From WVWW01 sp041568335 (GTDB lineage: Bacteria; Acidobacteriota; Polarisedimenticolia; Polarisedimenticolales; Polarisedimenticolaceae), in NCBI GenBank assembly GCA_041568335.1, contig JBFFZZ010000002.1, positions 1 to 40,237 on the forward strand: DNA of 40,237 nt, read 5' to 3'. Of the stretch, positions 32,035-40,237 are shown piece by piece; the stretch's first letter is position 1; every line of letters starts with the position of its first letter. A program made the position numbers and the translations under genes. The notes under the pieces are model-generated. The model saw nothing but the letters and a program-made list of their open reading frames with translations. It ran no database searches and was not told where the DNA came from.

Positions 32035-33393
32035 TCAGTGCTGGCGGAACTGCTCGATCTCGTAGGGGTGCGCTTTCTGGACGGCATCCAGCACCGTGGA
32101 GCAGTAGACGTTCCCGGCGTTACCGCCGCCGCGCTCGTCGTAGACCGCCGGGGCAAAGCCGTTGTCGCCGCCGGTGCAATCGTCGTCGGTGCCGTAGACG
32201 CCGTCCGGGCCGGCGATGTCCGCGATGATCATCGCGCCGGCGACGACCCCGTTGCCGGCACCGTTGAAACGGAAGTTACCGGTGCCGATCACCAGGATCA
32301 GGCCGTCGAAATCGACGGCTCCGCTCAGCGACAGGTCTCCGGTGACGACGAGCGTACCGCGGTGCGGCACGAGCGTGCTGACGTCGAGGTCGCCCTCACC
32401 GAAGTAGACGTTCTTCGGACTCGACACGTTGGCAGGACAGGTCGGATGCGCCAGGCGCGTACTATCGGCGCAGGTGTAATCGGCGATCTCACGGTACGCC
32501 TCGACCATGTCCTTCATCGCCTTGCACTCCGTCCACTCCGGGCTCATGGTGTAGGTGACGTCCGACATCGCCTGCACGGGGAACGCGCTCATGTCCGCGA
32601 TCACCCCGCCGGGCGTGCCCTCCGGACCCGCCTGGTAGGTCGGGTTGGCGTTGGCGCCCGCTTCCGCGGAGGCCTCTGCGGCCGAGCCGATCGCACCGAC
32701 GGCGGGGTAGTAATCGCCACCGCCGACGCCGCAGTCGTTGCCGCTGTAGATCTTCGTCTTGCTGGTACCGCTGGCGAACGCGGGCGTCGGCCCGAGCATG
32801 AAGATCGCCGCCGGCGCCATCTCGGGGGTGATCGGATCGAGGTCGATCACCGCCTCGACGACCTCGAAGGAGCGGTCCGGCCCGACACCGACGCCGGCGA
32901 GGATCACGCGGTTGTCGGTATCGACGGAGTTGGTCCGGCCCTCGCCGTGGTCGTTGGACATGAAGGCGCCGTACCATCCGTCGTCGAGCTGGCGCACGGC
33001 GATCAGCGGCGTGTCGTTGTCATAACCGCTGAAGCCGATCACGTTGTCGTTGGAGTCGTAGATCGGCGCGATCGTCTCGGGATCGAACCCGATCGGGTCC
33101 GGGATGAGCGGAAGGGGAGTCCCGGGGACCCAGCCGGTGGCGATCTGCAAGTCGTCGTCGAAATCCTCGGCCTGATTGACGATCCACAGCGCCCGGCGGG
33201 CATGCTCGAGCCCGGCCTCGGCGTAGTAGAAGGCCTTCTTGGGTTTGATGCTGGCCTCGCCCATGCGCTTCTCGTTCTCCGAGTAGAACAACAGGGCGGC
33301 GCCCATCGCCGTCAACAGGGCGAGGACGAAGACGGCCATGACCAGGGCCGATCCCCGGTCTTCCCGCGCGTCGTTTCCGGGTTGCTGGATCAT
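32035..33393 (-). CDS. PilX-like minor pilin with beta-solenoid-like C-terminus
   Basis: A 452-residue protein with the PilX N-terminal signature: RGSALVMAVFVLALLTAMG (residues ~13-31), then a Glu-rich stretch in YSENEKRMGEASIK. The rest is a long secreted part with many Gly/Asp turns. Near residues 340-400 it reads as repeated short beta strands (TLVVTGDLSLSGAVDFDG and GNFRFNGAGNGVV), as in bactofilin or polymer-forming folds. It probably acts as a minor pilin at the type IV pilus or pseudopilus tip. Its ATG overlaps the upstream stop by 4 bases. It is last in the minor-pilin operon. No PilY1-type gene follows, unlike the usual order. Confidence 0.8.
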   Translation of the reverse strand: MIQQPGNDAREDRGSALVMAVFVLALLTAMGAALLFYSENEKRMGEASIKPKKAFYYAEAGLEHARRALWIVNQAEDFDDDLQIATGWVPGTPLPLIPDPIGFDPETIAPIYDSNDNVIGFSGYDNDTPLIAVRQLDDGWYGAFMSNDHGEGRTNSVDTDNRVILAGVGVGPDRSFEVVEAVIDLDPITPEMAPAAIFMLGPTPAFASGTSKTKIYSGNDCGVGGGDYYPAVGAIGSAAEASAEAGANANPTYQAGPEGTPGGVIADMSAFPVQAMSDVTYTMSPEWTECKAMKDMVEAYREIADYTCADSTRLAHPTCPANVSSPKNVYFGEGDLDVSTLVPHRGTLVVTGDLSLSGAVDFDGLILVIGTGNFRFNGAGNGVVAGAMIIADIAGPDGVYGTDDDCTGGDNGFAPAVYDERGGGNAGNVYCSTVLDAVQKAHPYEIEQFRQH

Positions 33394-34001
33394 AGATCCT
33401 TCCTGATGTACACGTCGCTGCTGACCGTGTAGCGACTGAAGTCGCGGGTGATCGGGTCGATCACGGGCGACACGGCGGTGATCTGCACGGTGATTCGCTG
33501 GGGGTCGGTCGTGCTGTCGGGCACGAACATGTTCTCGATGGTTCCGTCACCATCGGCGTCGTTGGAGATATTCACCGCCAGGACCTCGAAGGTCCCGTCG
33601 TCGTCACGGTCCCAGATGATCTGGTTGTTGGAGTGGCGGAACATGATGACCTCGTCGATCTGATCCGCCAACCCGTCCGGCGTACCCGGCAACAACGCGG
33701 AGGTGAAGTCCGTGCGCACCGTGATCTCGGCCACGTTGTCACCCGTGTTGGTATCGAGCGTCAACCCGTTGAACAGATCGGTGCCCATCGGGTCCCAGCC
33801 GGCGCTGCGCAGCTTCGCGACCACGATCGAGAGCACGTTGCGCGCGTTGGCCTGGGTCTCGGCCTTCATCTGCTCGGACTTGTTCAGCCGGGAGTTGTGC
33901 ACCAGCAGGCTAAACAGCCCGGTCATCGCGAGGGCCAGCACGGTCAACGAAATGAGCGCCTCGACCAACGTGAATCCGTGTTGTCGTTGTGAGCGGTGCA
34001 T
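33390..34001 (-). CDS. PilW-like minor pilin
   Basis: A 203-residue prepilin. The leader MHRSQRQHG is followed by the cleavage-site consensus FTLVE and a 20-residue hydrophobic segment, so processing after Gly9 is expected. The body is beta-rich with Asp-rich loops (DADGDGT, RDDDGTF) typical of PilW-like and pseudopilin J proteins. It overlaps the PilV-like stop by one base (TAATG) and is coupled to the PilX-like gene by ATGA. It probably sits with PilV, FimT and PilX at the tip of a type IV pilus or type II secretion pseudopilus. Confidence 0.83.
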   Translation of the reverse strand: MHRSQRQHGFTLVEALISLTVLALAMTGLFSLLVHNSRLNKSEQMKAETQANARNVLSIVVAKLRSAGWDPMGTDLFNGLTLDTNTGDNVAEITVRTDFTSALLPGTPDGLADQIDEVIMFRHSNNQIIWDRDDDGTFEVLAVNISNDADGDGTIENMFVPDSTTDPQRITVQITAVSPVIDPITRDFSRYTVSSDVYIRKDL

Positions 34002-34396
34002 TAGCCCGGTCCTCGAATCGTCGTGAGCGTGACCTCCCGGCTGGAGCCGGGAATGGTTCCGGCCGGGACCACGCGGACCGAGATGATCCTCGACCCGCTC
34101 GGGACGGTATTGGTCTCGATCAGCCAGCGCACCGTGTGATCGGGATCGCTGGTGTCGACATAACCGGTCGTGTTGACGGTCAGGCTGCCGCCCGGGGTCA
34201 ACGAGGAGTACGTCGCCGCACGGAGGATCTCCATCCGCTCGACGGCCAGCGCACCGGCCTCACCCTTCTCGCCGCCGACGGCGTTGCCCTGCATCGCATA
34301 CATGAACATCGGGGCCGCGGCGAGCACGCCGAGCCCGATCAGGAACAGCGCGACCAGGACCTCGACCAGCGTGAAACCTGCATTCGATTGTCGCAT
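34001..34396 (-). CDS. PilV-like minor pilin
   Basis: A 131-residue prepilin: leader MRQSNAG, then FTLVEVLVALFLIGLGVLA, matching the type IV prepilin cleavage and membrane helix. It is short for PilV but complete, with a beta-rich C-terminus (IISVRVVPAGTI). ATG 34396 is preferred because the peptidase leader is then 7 residues; the longer frame from 34432 would give an atypical 19-residue leader. It is 2 bases downstream of the FimT-like gene. Confidence 0.85.
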   Translation of the reverse strand: MRQSNAGFTLVEVLVALFLIGLGVLAAAPMFMYAMQGNAVGGEKGEAGALAVERMEILRAATYSSLTPGGSLTVNTTGYVDTSDPDHTVRWLIETNTVPSGSRIISVRVVPAGTIPGSSREVTLTTIRGPG

Positions 34397-34398
34397 CG

Positions 34399-34920
34399 TC
34401 AACTCCCCACCACCCATTGGGTGCCGTTCCATCTCTGGATCCGGATCCCGCCGGCGCCGAAGACCTCGACCTTCTCGTATTTCGAGCCGCCGAACAGGTG
34501 CACGACCCCGGTTCCGAGGTTCACGATCCCGTCGCTGCCGAACCGTGTCTGATAGGTCGAACCGGAAACGAGATCGAGCGTGACCGCGGATCCCGTGTCG
34601 GGACGGGCAAAGCTGACCGCGTCCGGCAGATCCGCCTCGTAGAGCAGGATGTCGTCGCCCGGAACACCGAGGGTGCCGGCCGTATCGAGCACGCCGATGC
34701 GATTGGTCGATGTGTCGACCACGAAGCGACAGTCACGGTTGCGGCTGATCGCCTCGATGCGCGCGAGCTGCATGTAGGTCTGCACGTCGTACACCGCGCT
34801 GCGCAGGCCTTCGCGGGCGACCCAAGGAACGGCGTAGGTTCCGACCGCGAGCAACGCGAGCGATGCCATGGCGACAACTATAAGGAGCTCAATGAGCGTA
34901 ATACCTTTTTGCCCGTGCAT
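34399..34920 (-). CDS. FimT/GspH-like minor pilin
   Basis: A 173-residue prepilin of the FimT/GspH type. The leader MHGQKG is followed by ITLIELLIVVAMASLALLAVG, with the conserved Glu at position 5 of the mature protein. The mature part has FimT-like strands, including RNRDCRFVVDTSTN. It is first in the operon. AGGAG (minus strand, 34932-34936) is 11 bases before the ATG, and a good promoter lies just upstream. FimT-like pilins often help bind DNA or prime pilus assembly; that is not shown here. Confidence 0.88.
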   Translation of the reverse strand: MHGQKGITLIELLIVVAMASLALLAVGTYAVPWVAREGLRSAVYDVQTYMQLARIEAISRNRDCRFVVDTSTNRIGVLDTAGTLGVPGDDILLYEADLPDAVSFARPDTGSAVTLDLVSGSTYQTRFGSDGIVNLGTGVVHLFGGSKYEKVEVFGAGGIRIQRWNGTQWVVGS

Positions 34921-34945
34921 GTATATTTATTCTCCTGTTGTCAAC

Positions 34946-34974
34946 AATGTATCCAGGAAAAAAAGCATTTTCAA
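34946..34974 (-). promoter_or_regulatory. Sigma-70 promoter of the minor-pilin operon
   Basis: On the minus strand, TTGAAA (34969-34974) and TACATT (34946-34951) are separated by exactly 17 bases in an AT-rich island that contrasts with the GC-rich surroundings. The FimT-like start is 25 bases downstream of the -10 box. Confidence 0.7.
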
Positions 34975-35070
34975 TACCACGTTTCGTAATCGACTGACGG
35001 CGGGCGTCGAGGACCCGGCCAACCCGGAAAACGCGATCAACGCGGCGTGCTTGTCGTGGGGGCGGCGGTC

Positions 35071-35104
35071 GAAAAGAAGACGCCGATTTCAGTCTCGAAA
35101 TCGG
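35071..35104 (-). terminator. Intrinsic terminator after hemY
   Basis: On the minus strand, CCGATTTC and GAAATCGG (35083-35104) form an 8-bp stem with a 6-base loop, followed by a T-rich tract CTTCTTTTC (35071-35079). It lies 14 bases past the hemY stop codon and separates the heme genes from the pilin operon. Confidence 0.7.
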
Positions 35105-35117
35105 GTTCGAGGCGTCG

Positions 35118-36566
35118 TCAGGGGGTCTCGGTCAGGCGTTGCGCGGCGGCGCGCTCGCTCAGCACGTCGAGGACGCGCTCCGCGAGCGGTCCCGCCTCCT
35201 CGACACAGGAGTTCACCGCGATCCCGTGAAGGCCGTTGCCGCCGATCTCCAGCCCCGCGCGGTCGCCGAGAGCCAGCTCGATCGCCGCGACCCGGTCGAG
35301 GTGGCCCAACGTGTACTGCGGGATCGCGCGCGGGTGGCGCACGACACGCTTGAACCGCGGGGCCACCACGAAGCCCATCGCCTTGCGCAGGTCCTCGAGC
35401 GCGATGCGCGTCAGCGCCGCGTCGCCCAGCTCGACGGCCTCCGGGTCGTGCGCGCCACCGACCATCGTGGTCGTCAACCGGCGGCCGGAGGGCGCGCGAT
35501 GCGGGAAGATGTCGGACGGCCAGAGGCACCCCAGGCTGCGCATCCCCTGGGATCTCGGGGCCAGGAACCCGAACCCCTGGGGACCGGCGTCGAGCGTCTC
35601 GTGCGCGAATCCGAGATGCACCACGGCGAGCCCGGCATAGGGGATGGAGTCGAGCCGGTCGGCGATCGCCGGGTCCATCTCGCGCAGCAGGCCGGCGCTG
35701 ACGAACGCCGGCGTGGTCAGGACGACGGCATCGGCCTCAAGGGGGGCGCCCTCGTCCAGGTGAACCCGGAACCCGCGCAGGCCCAGATCGGTGACCGCGC
35801 GGACCGGGGTCCCCAACCGGAGGCGGTCGCCGAGCGCGGCGGCGAGCTTGTCCGTCAGGGTCTGCATCCCACCGCGAAACGAGGTGAGCGTGCCGCCCGG
35901 CCCGAACGGGCTTCCGCTTTTCTTACCCTCCTCGTCCAAGTCCGGCTTGCCCTTGCCCCGTGCGAGCATCGCCCGGAAGAGGCCGCCGTGGAGGCGCTCC
36001 ATCTCGGCCATCTTCGGAAACGACGCCTTCAACGAGAGCTGCCGCGTGTCGCCGGCCCAGATGCCGCCGACCAGGGCGTCGATCAGGGTTTCGGCGGCTT
36101 CGCGCCCGATGCGCCGCGCCGCGAAGTCGTGGACCGACTCGTCGACGGCGGAGGTGCGGCGACGCACGAGAGGCTCGCCCAGGACACGGAGCTTGCCCGG
36201 CGTGGAGAGCACGCCGGAGGTCAGGAACTCACCCGCGGAGACCGGCAGCTTCCGCAGCGCGCCGCGACGAAAGAGGAAGCGGGTCCGAGCCTCCTCGCGC
36301 GCCGGTGTCAGCTCCGTTTCCAAACCGAGCCGACGCACCAGCGTCCGCGTCGCCGGGGCGTTGTCCAGGAAACCGGTGGGGCCCCACTCGCAGAGGAACC
36401 CGCCATGCCGCTCGCTCCGGATGTGGCCTCCCGCGCGAGACGAGCGGTCGATGCACACGAGCTCCAGGGGCCGGGGAAAACGTTCCGCCCGCTGCACGAT
36501 CTCGAACGCCGTGGCGAGACCCGAGATCCCGGCGCCGACGACCACCACGCGCGCCGCGGCGCTCAT
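35118..36566 (-). CDS. hemY: Protoporphyrinogen oxidase (oxygen-dependent, HemY/HemG type)
   Basis: A 482-residue FAD enzyme converting protoporphyrinogen IX to protoporphyrin IX. The FAD fingerprint is GAGISG at residues 11-16 (VVVVGAGISGLATAF), followed by RAGGHIRSE. Family motifs include LIDALVGGIWAGDTRQLSLKA in pieces near residue 170 and GNGLHGIAVNSCVEEAG near the C-terminus, the usual end of PPOX proteins. This type uses oxygen, so aerobic heme synthesis is likely, though some HemY-like enzymes make coproporphyrin III. Neither hemH nor hemQ is in the window to decide between the routes. The ATG overlaps the hemE stop by 4 bases (ATGA). Confidence 0.93.
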   Translation of the reverse strand: MSAAARVVVVGAGISGLATAFEIVQRAERFPRPLELVCIDRSSRAGGHIRSERHGGFLCEWGPTGFLDNAPATRTLVRRLGLETELTPAREEARTRFLFRRGALRKLPVSAGEFLTSGVLSTPGKLRVLGEPLVRRRTSAVDESVHDFAARRIGREAAETLIDALVGGIWAGDTRQLSLKASFPKMAEMERLHGGLFRAMLARGKGKPDLDEEGKKSGSPFGPGGTLTSFRGGMQTLTDKLAAALGDRLRLGTPVRAVTDLGLRGFRVHLDEGAPLEADAVVLTTPAFVSAGLLREMDPAIADRLDSIPYAGLAVVHLGFAHETLDAGPQGFGFLAPRSQGMRSLGCLWPSDIFPHRAPSGRRLTTTMVGGAHDPEAVELGDAALTRIALEDLRKAMGFVVAPRFKRVVRHPRAIPQYTLGHLDRVAAIELALGDRAGLEIGGNGLHGIAVNSCVEEAGPLAERVLDVLSERAAAQRLTETP

Positions 36567-37588
36567 GCGCGGGTCGCGTTCCGAACGGTCTCCACCACGG
36601 TCTCGACCGCCGGGATCGGGGTTCGGGGGAGGATCCCGTGCCCGAGGTTGAAGACGTGGCCGGGCAACCCGCTGCCCGCGGCGAGCACGGCCGCGGTCTG
36701 CCGCCTGAGCTCTTCCTCGGGGGCGAACAAGGCGCAGGGATCGAGGTTCCCCTGCAGGCAGAAGCGTCCACCCAACCGCCGGGCGGCGCGGTCCAGCGGC
36801 GTACGCCAATCGACACCGATCACGTCGGCGCCGCTTCGGGCGACGGATTCCGACAGATGGGCGGCGTTGAGGGCGAAGTAGATGACCGGGACGTTCAACG
36901 CACGCAGGGACGCGACCAGCGGTCGGACGTAGCGCAACGCGAGCTCGTCGTACAGCTCCGGTCCGAGGAGCCCGGCCCACGAGTCGAACAGCTGAACCGC
37001 CTGCGCCCCCGCATCGATCTGGGCGGCCAGGTGCGTTTCGGTCGCCCGTGCGATCTTGTCCAGCAACCGGTGCGCCGCGCCCGGATCCGCGAAGAACAGC
37101 TCCTTGGCGTGGTCGAAGCTCTTGGAGCCGCCCCCCTCCACCAGATACGCGTAGAGCGTGAAAGGCGCGGCGGCGAACCCGATCAGCGGCGCGCGCCCGG
37201 CGAGCTCCCGGCGCAGGATCCGGATCGTCTCGTACACGTAGCCCAGCGCCTCCCGCGGGTCGGCATCGGGGATGCGGTCGATGCGCGCGGCGTCCCGCGC
37301 CGGTTCATCGAGTTGCGGTCCGGGGTTGAACGCGATCTCGAACCCCATCGGCTCGGCCAGGACGAGGATGTCGGAGAACAGGATCGCGGCGTCGAAACCG
37401 AATCGATCGATCGGTTGCAGCGTGACGCGCGCGGCCAACTCGGGCGTCTTGCACAACGTGACGAAGTCGACTTCCGAGCGCACCTCACGGTACTCGGGCA
37501 GGTAACGCCCCGCCTGCCGCATGATCCAGATCGGCGGTCGTTCGACCGGCTCGCAACGGCAGGCGCGGAGAAAGAGATCGTTTCCCAC
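36563..37588 (-). CDS. hemE: Uroporphyrinogen decarboxylase
   Basis: A 341-residue enzyme that removes four carboxyl groups from uroporphyrinogen III to give coproporphyrinogen III. The signature WIMRQAGRYLPEYR is at residues 21-34, with the substrate Arg24 and Arg28, and Asp73 in FSDILV is the catalytic aspartate. The C-terminal GNLDP and NLGHGILP motifs are intact. The start is read as GTG 37588, giving the family-like NDLFLRAC start; a TTG at 37597 would overlap the upstream stop and add three residues. It is translationally coupled to hemY, and the acyl-CoA dehydrogenase gene ends 5 bases upstream. Confidence 0.94.
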   Translation of the reverse strand: MGNDLFLRACRCEPVERPPIWIMRQAGRYLPEYREVRSEVDFVTLCKTPELAARVTLQPIDRFGFDAAILFSDILVLAEPMGFEIAFNPGPQLDEPARDAARIDRIPDADPREALGYVYETIRILRRELAGRAPLIGFAAAPFTLYAYLVEGGGSKSFDHAKELFFADPGAAHRLLDKIARATETHLAAQIDAGAQAVQLFDSWAGLLGPELYDELALRYVRPLVASLRALNVPVIYFALNAAHLSESVARSGADVIGVDWRTPLDRAARRLGGRFCLQGNLDPCALFAPEEELRRQTAAVLAAGSGLPGHVFNLGHGILPRTPIPAVETVVETVRNATRA

Positions 37589-37593
37589 GGCAT

Positions 37594-38754
37594 TCAAGCT
37601 TCTTCGGACAGCAGGGCCTTGGCGATCGTGTTGAGCTGCATGAACGAGGTGCCTTCGTAGATCTTGCCGATCTTGCAATCGCGGTAGAGCTTCTCGACCG
37701 GGTACTCGGTCGTGTAGCCGTACCCGCCGTAGAGCTCGACCGCCGCGGAGCAGATCGACTCCGCCGCCTCGCTCGACCCGAGCTTGGCCATCGCGGCCTG
37801 CTTGACGAACGGTTGGCCGGCATCGCGCAGCCGAGCGGCGTTGTAGACCAGCAGCCGCGCGGATTCGAGCTCCATCGCGCAACGCGCGAGCTGGTGCTGC
37901 ACCGCCTGGAACTCGCTGATCTTCTTGCCGAACTGTTCGCGCTCCTGCGTGTACCGGGTGGCCGCGTCGAGCGCGGCCTGCGCCACACCGACCATCTGTG
38001 CGCCGATGCCGATGCGTCCCTCGTTGAGCACCTCGATCGCGTACTTGTAGCCACGGCCGACCTCGCCGATGACCCGGTCCTCGGGGATCGCGCAGTTGTC
38101 GAGGATCAGCTCGCAGGTGCTCGAGGCGCGGATCCCCAGCTTGCTCTCACGCTTGCCGACCCGGAATCCCGCGTCGTCACGCTCGACGATGAAGGCGGTG
38201 ATGCCCTTGTACCCCTTGGACGGGTCGACCGTGGCGAAGATCAGGAACAGACCGGCCTCCGCCGCGTTGGTGATCCAGAGCTTCTGCCCGCTGAGCACCC
38301 AGCCGTTCGCCGATTTCTCGGCGCGGCAGGCGAGCCCGAAGGCGTCCGAACCGGACCCCGCCTCCGAGAGCGCGTAGGCCGCAATCGTGTCCGCGGCCAG
38401 TCGAGGTAGATACGCGGCCTTCTGCGCGTCGCTGCCGTAGTGCAGGATCGCGTTGTTGAACAGGGTGTTCTGGACGTCGACCAGCACACCGACCGAGGCG
38501 TCGGCGCGGGAGATCTCCTCGACCGTCAGCATCGTTTGAAAGAAGTTCCCACCGGCACCGCCGAACTCCTCGGGGATCTCGATGCCCATCACGCCCATCT
38601 CGAACAGACCGCTCAGCAGATCCGCGTCGTACTCGTGCGCCTGTTCCATCCTGGCGGCACGTGGAGCGATCTCGCCGGCGGCGTACTCGCGTACGGCGTC
38701 GCGAAACATCTGCTCGTCCTCGGTCAACAGGGTCAGCGCGGACGGGTCGGGCAT
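37594..38754 (-). CDS. Acyl-CoA dehydrogenase (short/branched-chain type)
   Basis: A 386-residue FAD enzyme that introduces the 2,3-trans double bond into acyl-CoA. Motifs are ALSEAGSGSDAFG and WITNAAEAGLF (FAD site), REQFGKKISEFQAVQHQLA, and the catalytic base Glu367 in KIYEGTSFMQLN. It resembles butyryl- or 2-methylbutyryl-CoA dehydrogenases. The start MPDPSALTLL at 38754 is preceded by GAGGAGA with 4-5 bases spacing; a frame from 38784 would add 10 residues. It probably lies in an operon with hemE (5-base gap), a functionally mixed arrangement. Electron-transfer flavoprotein genes are not nearby. Confidence 0.95.
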   Translation of the reverse strand: MPDPSALTLLTEDEQMFRDAVREYAAGEIAPRAARMEQAHEYDADLLSGLFEMGVMGIEIPEEFGGAGGNFFQTMLTVEEISRADASVGVLVDVQNTLFNNAILHYGSDAQKAAYLPRLAADTIAAYALSEAGSGSDAFGLACRAEKSANGWVLSGQKLWITNAAEAGLFLIFATVDPSKGYKGITAFIVERDDAGFRVGKRESKLGIRASSTCELILDNCAIPEDRVIGEVGRGYKYAIEVLNEGRIGIGAQMVGVAQAALDAATRYTQEREQFGKKISEFQAVQHQLARCAMELESARLLVYNAARLRDAGQPFVKQAAMAKLGSSEAAESICSAAVELYGGYGYTTEYPVEKLYRDCKIGKIYEGTSFMQLNTIAKALLSEEA

Positions 38755-38797
38755 GGCTCTCCTCGAGAGAAAGGGAAGCCCCATTATGGCGATCCGG

Positions 38798-40237
38798 TCA
38801 GGGGAGTTGCAATGTCACGCGGGATTCGCCGTCGCCGGAGACATGGACGGTCAGCGGCACCGCATCGGGCTGTCCGGCGACCGAGATCGTGTACGTGCCC
38901 GGCGCCAAGCCGAGGACGTGAGTCGAGCCCGTCGCGTCGGTCGGCGGGATCGGCGCGAACAACCTGGCAAGGGTGAAAGCCTGGCTGGGCGATTGGGGCT
39001 GGATCGCCGGTTGGGCCCCGTCGACCCCGGCGCCGGAGGCGTCGACGATCCGCACCAGGAGTGTCGCACCCGGCGTCAGCGTGATCCGCGCGCCCGGCCC
39101 CTCGGAGTCGGTCGACGGGACAAAGCCGCGCAGGGCGCCCGGCGCGAAGCCCCGCGCAACGGCCTCGATATCGCACGCACCGTCGGTCGGTGCCGACAGT
39201 CGGAAAAACCCCTGGGCATCGGTTTCCGATGGGATCGACGTCGCGGCCGGAGCGCCGGGCAGCGTGGCGAAGACGAGCGCCCCCGGGATCCCGTTGCCCT
39301 GCGCGTCGACGACCTGGCCACGGACCTCGCCGGCGGTCTGCAGCCGGAAGTCGATCCCGTCGACGACCGACGAGCCGCCCAGCGTGACCCTCCGGGTGGC
39401 GACCTGGTAACCATCGGCGATCGCGCTGACCGCGTAGGTTCCCTCGTTGGCCCCTTCGATTCGAAAGCTCCCGTCGGCCTCCACCATGGCTCCGGTCCCG
39501 GCCCCGATCTCCCCGGCCCGGGCACCCTCGAGCACCGCGGAGACGACCGCGCCCTCGATCGGGTTGCCGTCGGAGTCGAGCACCGTCCCGAGGATCGTCC
39601 CCGACTGCAGCTGGATCTCGAGCCGGACGGTCGGCTCGTCGGGAACGACGATCGAGGTCTGTCCGACCAGCGTTCCGAATCCCTGCTTGAGATCCTGCAC
39701 CACCACGTTGTACTCGCCGGCCTGGCTCAGGCCGAGCTCGAACCGGCCGCCGATATCGACACCGGCGCTGCGGGTCTGCATCATTCCCCCACCGCCGGCG
39801 GGAATCAGCATGACCGTGACCTCGCCGACCGGCCGGCCGCCGCGTGTCAGGTGGCCCTCGAAGGCGATCTTGGCCTCGTTGTCGAAGTCGACGACCGTCT
39901 CTTCGTCGGCGCGGATCGTCGCCGACTTGTGTTGCATGTTCATCGCGTTGACCGACGGGTCGGGGTAGAGCACCACGCGGTACGTCCCGGGCCGCACGCG
40001 CTCGACGCGGTACTCGCCCGCTTCGTTCGTGCGCACCGTGTTGCCGTCCGGGACGAACCCGCCGCCCTCGATCAGCCCGAGCACCCGGTTGGGCGAGGGT
40101 TGCCCGGATTCGTCGCGTACCGTCCCGCGCAACGTCCCGCCCTGCCCGAGATGGATCGTCAGCTCCTCCGTGGGCTCGTCTTCCTTGATGACCACATCTT
40201 TCTTCTCCGCTGCATACCCGATGTGCTCGACCGTCAC
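38798..40237 (-). CDS. Carboxypeptidase-regulatory-like repeat protein, C-terminal part
   Basis: An open frame of 479 residues that continues beyond the window, so the N-terminus is missing. It is built of about five transthyretin/CNA-B-like repeats of ~90 residues. Each opens with a strand like LRGTVRDESGQP, ILGTVLDSDGNPI or VRGQVVDAQGNGI and closes with GEYRVERVRPGTYRV-type segments. Such carboxypeptidase-regulatory repeats are common in secreted, surface or outer-membrane proteins of this phylum, where they serve as adhesive or stalk modules. No catalytic domain or membrane helix is in the visible part. It is the first visible gene of the leftward acyl-CoA dehydrogenase-hemE-hemY direction, 43 bases before the dehydrogenase gene. 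Confidence 0.82.
   Translation of the reverse strand: MTVEHIGYAAEKKDVVIKEDEPTEELTIHLGQGGTLRGTVRDESGQPSPNRVLGLIEGGGFVPDGNTVRTNEAGEYRVERVRPGTYRVVLYPDPSVNAMNMQHKSATIRADEETVVDFDNEAKIAFEGHLTRGGRPVGEVTVMLIPAGGGGMMQTRSAGVDIGGRFELGLSQAGEYNVVVQDLKQGFGTLVGQTSIVVPDEPTVRLEIQLQSGTILGTVLDSDGNPIEGAVVSAVLEGARAGEIGAGTGAMVEADGSFRIEGANEGTYAVSAIADGYQVATRRVTLGGSSVVDGIDFRLQTAGEVRGQVVDAQGNGIPGALVFATLPGAPAATSIPSETDAQGFFRLSAPTDGACDIEAVARGFAPGALRGFVPSTDSEGPGARITLTPGATLLVRIVDASGAGVDGAQPAIQPQSPSQAFTLARLFAPIPPTDATGSTHVLGLAPGTYTISVAGQPDAVPLTVHVSGDGESRVTLQLP

Overview
The window is about 40.2 kb of GC-rich, densely coded bacterial chromosome. Two tandem secreted proteins match the 'VWFA-related Acidobacterial domain' type (16661-20893). 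With the mix of sulfatase-like lipoproteins, FHA/SpoIIE signalling, type IV minor pilins and an archaeal-type topoisomerase VI subunit, this points to an Acidobacteriota bacterium or a close neighbour. No insertion sequence, prophage, CRISPR array or rRNA operon is visible. The placement is an inference from gene content and was not tested with a phylogeny.

Left part (1-9085). The window opens inside a topoisomerase VI A subunit gene, convergent with an AlgH/YqgE gene. A single-domain response regulator follows. Its stop codon lies inside the promoter of a tRNA-Cys gene, and the tRNA is followed by about 340 bases of gene-less, hairpin-rich DNA ending in a strong intrinsic terminator. Next come two sulfatase-like proteins that carry Thr where true sulfatases carry the Cys/Ser converted to formylglycine, a glycogen/alpha-glucan phosphorylase, a DnaQ-type exonuclease with an ExoX-like tail, and a TrmK-type tRNA methyltransferase.

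Middle part (9161-25014). Arginine decarboxylase (speA), an RmlC-like cupin, an FHA-GAF-PP2C phosphatase and an HD-GYP protein with a degenerate receiver run rightward. Converging on them is a leftward run of a short-chain dehydrogenase, two VWFA paralogues and a YyaL/DUF255 thioredoxin-fold protein, with very tight spacing at two of the three joints. Upstream of it are an unrecognised zinc-ribbon membrane protein and an MFS/spermidine-synthase-like/TPR fusion.

Right part (25113-40237). A rightward five-gene run encodes a TMTC-like GT-C glycosyltransferase with TPRs, a polysaccharide deacetylase, a UDP-galactopyranose-mutase-like flavoprotein, a large GT-C-like membrane protein and a methyltransferase. 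Two of its joints are 4-base stop/start overlaps and a third has a 3-base gap, which suggests a co-translated surface-glycan module. Convergent to it is a minor-pilin operon (fimT-pilV-pilW-pilX order) with a good sigma-70 promoter. The window ends with a leftward run: a large Ig/carboxypeptidase-regulatory-repeat protein (cut by the window edge), an acyl-CoA dehydrogenase, hemE and hemY, closed by an intrinsic terminator.

The strongest candidates for undescribed biology are the VWFA-pair/YyaL operon, the glycan operon, the zinc-ribbon membrane protein, and the tRNA-Cys trailer with its possible structured RNA.
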